Assembly: GCA_013003395.1 (NCBI GenBank)
Contig: JABDJC010000048.1
Coordinates: 66,615-102,590 of the forward strand
Reading direction: 5' to 3'
DNA: 35,976 nt
Source of the DNA: Acidimicrobiia bacterium
Lineage (GTDB): Bacteria; Actinomycetota; Acidimicrobiia; Spongiisociales; UBA5794
Positions 32,601 to 35,976 of the stretch are shown piece after piece. Within the stretch, counting starts at the first letter, position 1. Every line of letters begins with the position of its first letter. The notes beneath the pieces were generated by a model that was not told where the DNA came from, made no database searches, and saw only the letters and a program-made list of their open reading frames with translations. Both the position numbers and the translations under genes were made by a program.

Positions 32601-33014
32601 GTGGATCTCACGCCGTATCAACTCAACGAATATCTGTTCGACGCCTTCCCGGCCACAGCCAAGGCGGGCTATCGCTGCACCGACCTCGGAGAAGGATGGG
32701 CGGAAGCTCACTGGACGTATGACGCATCTGCGCTACGCCCCGGTGGATACATCCCTGGACCAACCATGTTCACGCTCGCCGACCTCGCCTTGTGGTTTGC
32801 CATCTTCACGAAGATCGGGATCGAAGGCATGGCGGTGACCACCGACATGACGATGCACTTTCTCAGACCTGCCATGGGCGGCAACCTCGTCGGGCGTGCC
32901 GAACTGACGAAGGTGGGCCGTCGGCTCGCCCACGGCAAGATCGACTTGTGGATTGATGGGGATGCTGAGCGCCTGGTTGCGTTCGGTTCCGGCGCATATG
33001 CCATCCCAGCCTGA
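32601..33014 (+). CDS. Hotdog-fold thioesterase-like protein (PaaI/DUF4442 type)
   Basis: This 137-residue protein has the hotdog order: an N-terminal helix (YQLNEYLFDAFPA), strand RCTDLGEGWAEAHWTYD, the central PGPTMFTLADLALWFAIF helix where the active-site residues usually sit, and the strands TTDMTMHFLRPAMGG and LAHGKIDLWI. Family members cleave acyl-CoA thioesters. GTG 32601 is used because it keeps the N-terminal helix and sits after the -10 box; there is no ribosome site. It overlaps the flippase-like gene by one base (TGATG). Confidence 0.82.
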   Translation: MDLTPYQLNEYLFDAFPATAKAGYRCTDLGEGWAEAHWTYDASALRPGGYIPGPTMFTLADLALWFAIFTKIGIEGMAVTTDMTMHFLRPAMGGNLVGRAELTKVGRRLAHGKIDLWIDGDAERLVAFGSGAYAIPA

Positions 33015-34426
33015 TGTCTGATCGACGCAGCACGAGTCCGTTGGTGCGCGATGGGGCGTGGTCGCTGCTGGCGATAGCTCTGACCGGGACGGTGAGAGCG
33101 GGTGCCCGATTCGGCGCCGGCACGATCAGCGTCGACGCCTTGCGCACCGTGACCATCGCACTGTCGGTTGCCGGGATCATCACAATCGTCACTGCTGGCG
33201 GTTGGTCTTCGGGAATCATCAAGTTCCTGTCAGAGCTGCGCGGGAGCGATCGATCCGATGACGGTGACCGCCTGGCAACTCTGGCCTCCTGGGTCGTCGT
33301 CGGGCTTTCCGTCTTGGGGGCCGGTGCTGCCCTGTGGTACTCGGTCGCCGCCGCAGAGTTCGACGGCGCGACTGCGGCGCTCACCGCTGTGCTCACTGTC
33401 GTTTTCGGCCTCTACATCGCCGGGAAATCCATTGCGTACGGTCGCCAGCAGGTGAAGCGACAGGCCTTGCTCGAGATTGTCGGTTTCGGCCTTTTCGCCG
33501 TTTCGCTCTTGGCGATCCTCCGCGGCTCCCTGGCGCAGTGGGTGATCGTCCCTCTGGTGGTTGGATTCCTGCCAGTGGCTTCTCTCGCCATCAGCCGCCT
33601 CGCTCAGCTGCCGACGTGGCGTGGCCTGCCGACCAGAGCATTCGCCGGATACGGATTGGTTGGAGTCGTCGGCTCCCTTGCCGGAGTCGGCTTCACCAGC
33701 GTCACTCCACTTGCGGCCGATCGCCTGGATGCGGCGATCGGCGCCGCCCTCATCGGAGCCACACTCACGTACCTCGAGCCGCTTACCCTCACGCCGAGAG
33801 CAATCAGCCTCGTCCTGCTTCCCGAACTCTCCCGCGGCATCGGACGGGGCGACGACCGCACGGAGGCAGCGAAGGCGGTGCGCGCCGCCACCGCGATTTC
33901 CGCATTGATCGCTGGACCGCTGGTAGCCGTACTGATCGTCGAGCGTGACCGTGCGTTGCAGTGGCTCTTCCCCGACGACCTCGTCGGTGGGGCAACCCTC
34001 GCGTGGTTCGCTGCCGCATTCTGGGTGAGCGTGATTGGAGCGCCAGCCATTGCCGCACTCGCAGCGATCCGGCTACGCGAGGCGTCGGTGGCAATGTGGT
34101 CGAGTCTGGTGGGTTTCAGCGTGGCGATCGTCCTGTGGATCGCGCTGGGAGAGCGCATGGGGGTGGCTGCGATCGGGCTGGGCTACTTCGTTGGTAGCTG
34201 TATCCAGGTGACGGCCCCGTTGATCATCGCGACACGGTTCTATGCGATTGCGTGGAGATCGTTGTGGTTGCGCCTGGCCATGGCGGCCGCCGGCGTGTTT
34301 GCGATTGCAGCGACCGGATCAGGACTGGTTCGAGACCTGGCGAGCGTGGTGTTGGTCGTCGCCGTCATGGCTCCCGAACTTCGAATGGCGGCATCGCTCA
34401 TACGTCGCAGACGAACGACCGGTTGA
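33014..34426 (+). CDS. Polysaccharide flippase-like membrane protein (MOP superfamily)
   Basis: This 470-residue protein has about twelve to fourteen helices with short loops and few charges, as in Wzx/MurJ-type lipid-linked oligosaccharide flippases. It starts with RDGAWSLLAIALTGTVRAG. Segments such as IITIVTAGGWSSGIIKFLS and LEPLTLTPRAISLVLLPEL match positions that line the cavity in this superfamily. It ends with a basic tail (RRRRTTG). No glycosyltransferase genes are in the window, so its cargo cannot be named. It is the last gene of the rightward run and converges on the nitroreductase-like gene. Confidence 0.75.
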   Translation: MSDRRSTSPLVRDGAWSLLAIALTGTVRAGARFGAGTISVDALRTVTIALSVAGIITIVTAGGWSSGIIKFLSELRGSDRSDDGDRLATLASWVVVGLSVLGAGAALWYSVAAAEFDGATAALTAVLTVVFGLYIAGKSIAYGRQQVKRQALLEIVGFGLFAVSLLAILRGSLAQWVIVPLVVGFLPVASLAISRLAQLPTWRGLPTRAFAGYGLVGVVGSLAGVGFTSVTPLAADRLDAAIGAALIGATLTYLEPLTLTPRAISLVLLPELSRGIGRGDDRTEAAKAVRAATAISALIAGPLVAVLIVERDRALQWLFPDDLVGGATLAWFAAAFWVSVIGAPAIAALAAIRLREASVAMWSSLVGFSVAIVLWIALGERMGVAAIGLGYFVGSCIQVTAPLIIATRFYAIAWRSLWLRLAMAAAGVFAIAATGSGLVRDLASVVLVVAVMAPELRMAASLIRRRRTTG

Positions 34427-34432
34427 GCGCAG

Positions 34433-34867
34433 TCAGCTCTTCTCGAGTGAGACCACAGGAATCAGTCGATCCGTGACCTTCTGATACTCGACGTAGTCCG
34501 GGAGCGTTGAAGTGACTCGATCCCATACCTCAGTTCGCTCCGCGCCCTCGAGGACCCGAGGCCGCACCGTGTGCTCCTCTTTACCGATCGTGAGGGTCGC
34601 CTGTGGCTTTGCCTGCATGTTGAGGTACCACGCCGGATGAACGTCGTGCCCGCTGTACGACGCTATGACAGCCCAGCCGTCACCGTGGTCCACAACCGTG
34701 AGCGGCACGGTCCGTTCTTTGCCTGACTTTCGTCCCGTGGTCGTGAGCAATCCGATCGTTCCGCCGCTCATCGATGAACCGAGTTTGCCGCCACTGGCTT
34801 TGTACAGCAGCGCATGGGCTCCTGAAAAGACCTTCGTCATGCCTTTGTGCATCTTCGTCTGCGCCAC
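34433..34867 (-). CDS. Deazaflavin (F420)-dependent nitroreductase-family protein
   Basis: This 144-residue protein has the family order: HALLYKASGGKLGSSM, the cofactor-phosphate motif LLTTTGRKSGKERTVPL, VVDHGDGWAVIASYSG, then HPAWYLNMQAKPQATL and the end YQKVTDRLIPVVSLE. This is the Ddn-type split-barrel fold that binds coenzyme F420, common in actinobacteria. GTG 34867 is chosen because AAGGA (34876-34880) lies eight bases before it; an upstream GTG at 34918 gives a 17-residue extension without family matches. The substrate is unknown. Confidence 0.88.
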   Translation of the reverse strand: MAQTKMHKGMTKVFSGAHALLYKASGGKLGSSMSGGTIGLLTTTGRKSGKERTVPLTVVDHGDGWAVIASYSGHDVHPAWYLNMQAKPQATLTIGKEEHTVRPRVLEGAERTEVWDRVTSTLPDYVEYQKVTDRLIPVVSLEKS

Positions 34868-34925
34868 GGGCGAGTTCCTTCTAACGAGGTTGCTGTCGCG
34901 TTTGAGCGTACTCGTCACTTCTGGA

Positions 34926-35837
34926 TCACAATCGAACGACGTCAGGCCGCTCGGCGGTGCGACCGTGGTGTACCCATTCCATCAGATCCGGATCGAGCAA
35001 GCTCGACATTCGGCGCAGATACCGCTCGTTCTGATCGGCGGTCATCACCTCGCGCCATTGGCCGCTCGTACCTGTGGCGAAGAACTGCGCCGGCTCGTGC
35101 CAGAAGTCGAGGTGACCTTCAGGAAGCACATCCGGCGCACGTGCTCTGGCCCGTTCGATGGACGCCTCCGACGCCAGCGCTGCTGCTCTTGAATCGTCGA
35201 GGGCTATGCCAAGGTACGCGCCGAGACGCACGAATTCGGCAGGCAGGTCCCGCAAGTAGTCATCGAAGTGGAAAAGCGCCACATTTGGGCGATGCCGCTC
35301 CGCCCACACGGTCGTGTAGTGGTGCGCCAGGCCTGCAACAGACCACGAACTGCCGCCGTCGATGAAGGCGTCGAAGTACTCGCCGTCGCTGATGGCAGCT
35401 CTGGTAGGCGGGATCGACTCGTCCGTACCAATCTGCTCGCGTACGAGTTCGGTGCGACGATCCCGATCCATGTTGCGTACGTGTTTGCGCATCGATACCG
35501 CGGCATCTCGTGGATCGCGCCCGACACACACGTAGCTGACCCGGTCGTCCATCGGAACGCCATCGAGCGGAGTGTGGGTCTTGATGAAACGTCGATGCGT
35601 CTGGCGTTCGAGCACGCCATGGATCTCACTCACGGACTCGACTCGATGTTCCATCCAAGGAGACATCTTGCCGATGGGTTCGGGAAACTCGGGGCCGTCG
35701 AAGACGAGCAAGGCGACCATCAACTGCGTCCATGTCGTTCCGGATTTCGAAGGGGAGACGATGACGATGTCATCGTCCCGGAACACGAACCCGTCCCAGC
35801 GAGCGCTGTCTTCATCGAACTGCTTGTAGCGTCTCAT
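34926..35837 (-). CDS. Sulfotransferase (PAPS-dependent, Sulfotransfer_1 type)
   Basis: This 303-residue cytosolic-type sulfotransferase moves a sulfate group from PAPS to a hydroxyl acceptor. The 5'-phosphosulfate loop is IVSPSKSGTTWTQ (about residues 26-38). The 3'-phosphate site shows VGRDPRDAAVSMRKH, and the C-terminal GTSGQWREVMT matches the PAPS-binding GxxGxWK-type motif. KTHTPLDGVP holds a likely substrate-side region. ATG 35837 gives a normal N-terminus; it lies seven bases after a TACAGT box (35845-35850), so a leaderless message is possible. The acceptor is unknown. Confidence 0.92.
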   Translation of the reverse strand: MRRYKQFDEDSARWDGFVFRDDDIVIVSPSKSGTTWTQLMVALLVFDGPEFPEPIGKMSPWMEHRVESVSEIHGVLERQTHRRFIKTHTPLDGVPMDDRVSYVCVGRDPRDAAVSMRKHVRNMDRDRRTELVREQIGTDESIPPTRAAISDGEYFDAFIDGGSSWSVAGLAHHYTTVWAERHRPNVALFHFDDYLRDLPAEFVRLGAYLGIALDDSRAAALASEASIERARARAPDVLPEGHLDFWHEPAQFFATGTSGQWREVMTADQNERYLRRMSSLLDPDLMEWVHHGRTAERPDVVRL

Positions 35838-35865
35838 CGATTCCACTGTACGAGACCTGCGAAAA

Positions 35866-35976
35866 TCAGGCGTCGTCGGATTGGCGTTTGCGGTACGCCG
35901 CCACGTTCTCACGGGTCGCGCAGGTGTCCGAGCATCTGCGTCTTGACTTGTTACGCGAGGTGCCGATGAACACGTC
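35866..35976 (-). CDS. C-terminus of a CGNR zinc-finger protein (partial)
   Basis: The last 36 codons of a gene that runs off the right edge. The peptide DVFIGTSRNKSRRRCSDTCA, then TRENVAAYRKRQSDDA, matches the CGNR zinc finger: a TSRNKSRR-CS block followed by a C-x-TREN-VAAYR tail, with the CxxxC metal pair. Here the CGNR motif itself reads CATREN. Such proteins are putative actinobacterial transcription regulators. It would be read leftward, with its stop 28 bases before the sulfotransferase start. Confidence 0.8.
   Translation of the reverse strand, partial: DVFIGTSRNKSRRRCSDTCATRENVAAYRKRQSDDA

Overview
The window is about 36 kb of high-GC bacterial DNA with tightly packed genes. Many neighbours overlap by 4 bases (ATGA, GTGA or TTGA), GTG and TTG starts are common, and several start codons lie only 6-7 bases after a -10-like box, which suggests leaderless mRNAs. 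A deazaflavin (F420)-type nitroreductase-family protein, a stand-alone SARP regulator, a CGNR zinc finger and an actinobacterial-length HrpA point to an Actinomycetota genome, perhaps the class Acidimicrobiia. The taxonomy is inferred from gene content, not from a marker gene.

Layout, left to right. 1-1.9 kb: the start of an alpha/beta-hydrolase-like gene and a DrrA/DrrB-type ABC exporter (minus). 2.0-4.6 kb: a 3-hydroxyisobutyrate dehydrogenase-family gene, a broken SRPBCC gene, and the folate pair thyA-folA (plus). 4.6-8.4 kb: the large RNA helicase hrpA (minus). 8.6-10.3 kb: an M20 peptidase and a small hypothetical protein (plus). 10.3-14.7 kb: a divergent zinc locus. Leftward it carries a lipoprotein binding protein, a permease, a DsbB-like protein and a CPHC thioredoxin-like protein; rightward it carries a Zur-like regulator and an ATPase with a His-rich tail. 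A strong Zur/Fur-type palindrome sits between the two arms. 14.8-15.5 kb: a SARP regulator. 15.5-19.1 kb: a molybdate operon (XRE/binding-domain regulator, modA, modB, modC), every junction an ATGA overlap. 19.1-23.7 kb: fadI, fadJ and a multi-pass membrane protein. 23.8-25.1 kb: a DUF1648-like membrane protein and a YtrA-type GntR regulator behind a near-consensus promoter. 25.1-27.0 kb: a Na/Pi cotransporter and a separate PhoU-like protein. 27.0-30.4 kb: a glutamine synthetase-like enzyme, an SDR dehydrogenase and a GH27 alpha-galactosidase. 31.0-34.4 kb: two linked membrane proteins, a hotdog thioesterase and a flippase-like protein (plus). 34.4-36.0 kb: a deazaflavin-dependent nitroreductase-family protein, a sulfotransferase and the end of a CGNR zinc-finger gene (minus).

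The most unusual element is non-coding. The 0.6-kb gap between the glutamine synthetase-like gene and the membrane-protein pair holds two tandem copies of a unit of about 234 bp. Each copy can fold into the same multi-branched structure: a long-range closing stem around a short hairpin, two long G/C-rich hairpins and a GCGGCCT/AGGCCGC hairpin. One stem shows a compensatory base-pair change between the copies. It looks like a structured RNA or a cruciform-forming repeat family, and I do not recognise it as a named class.
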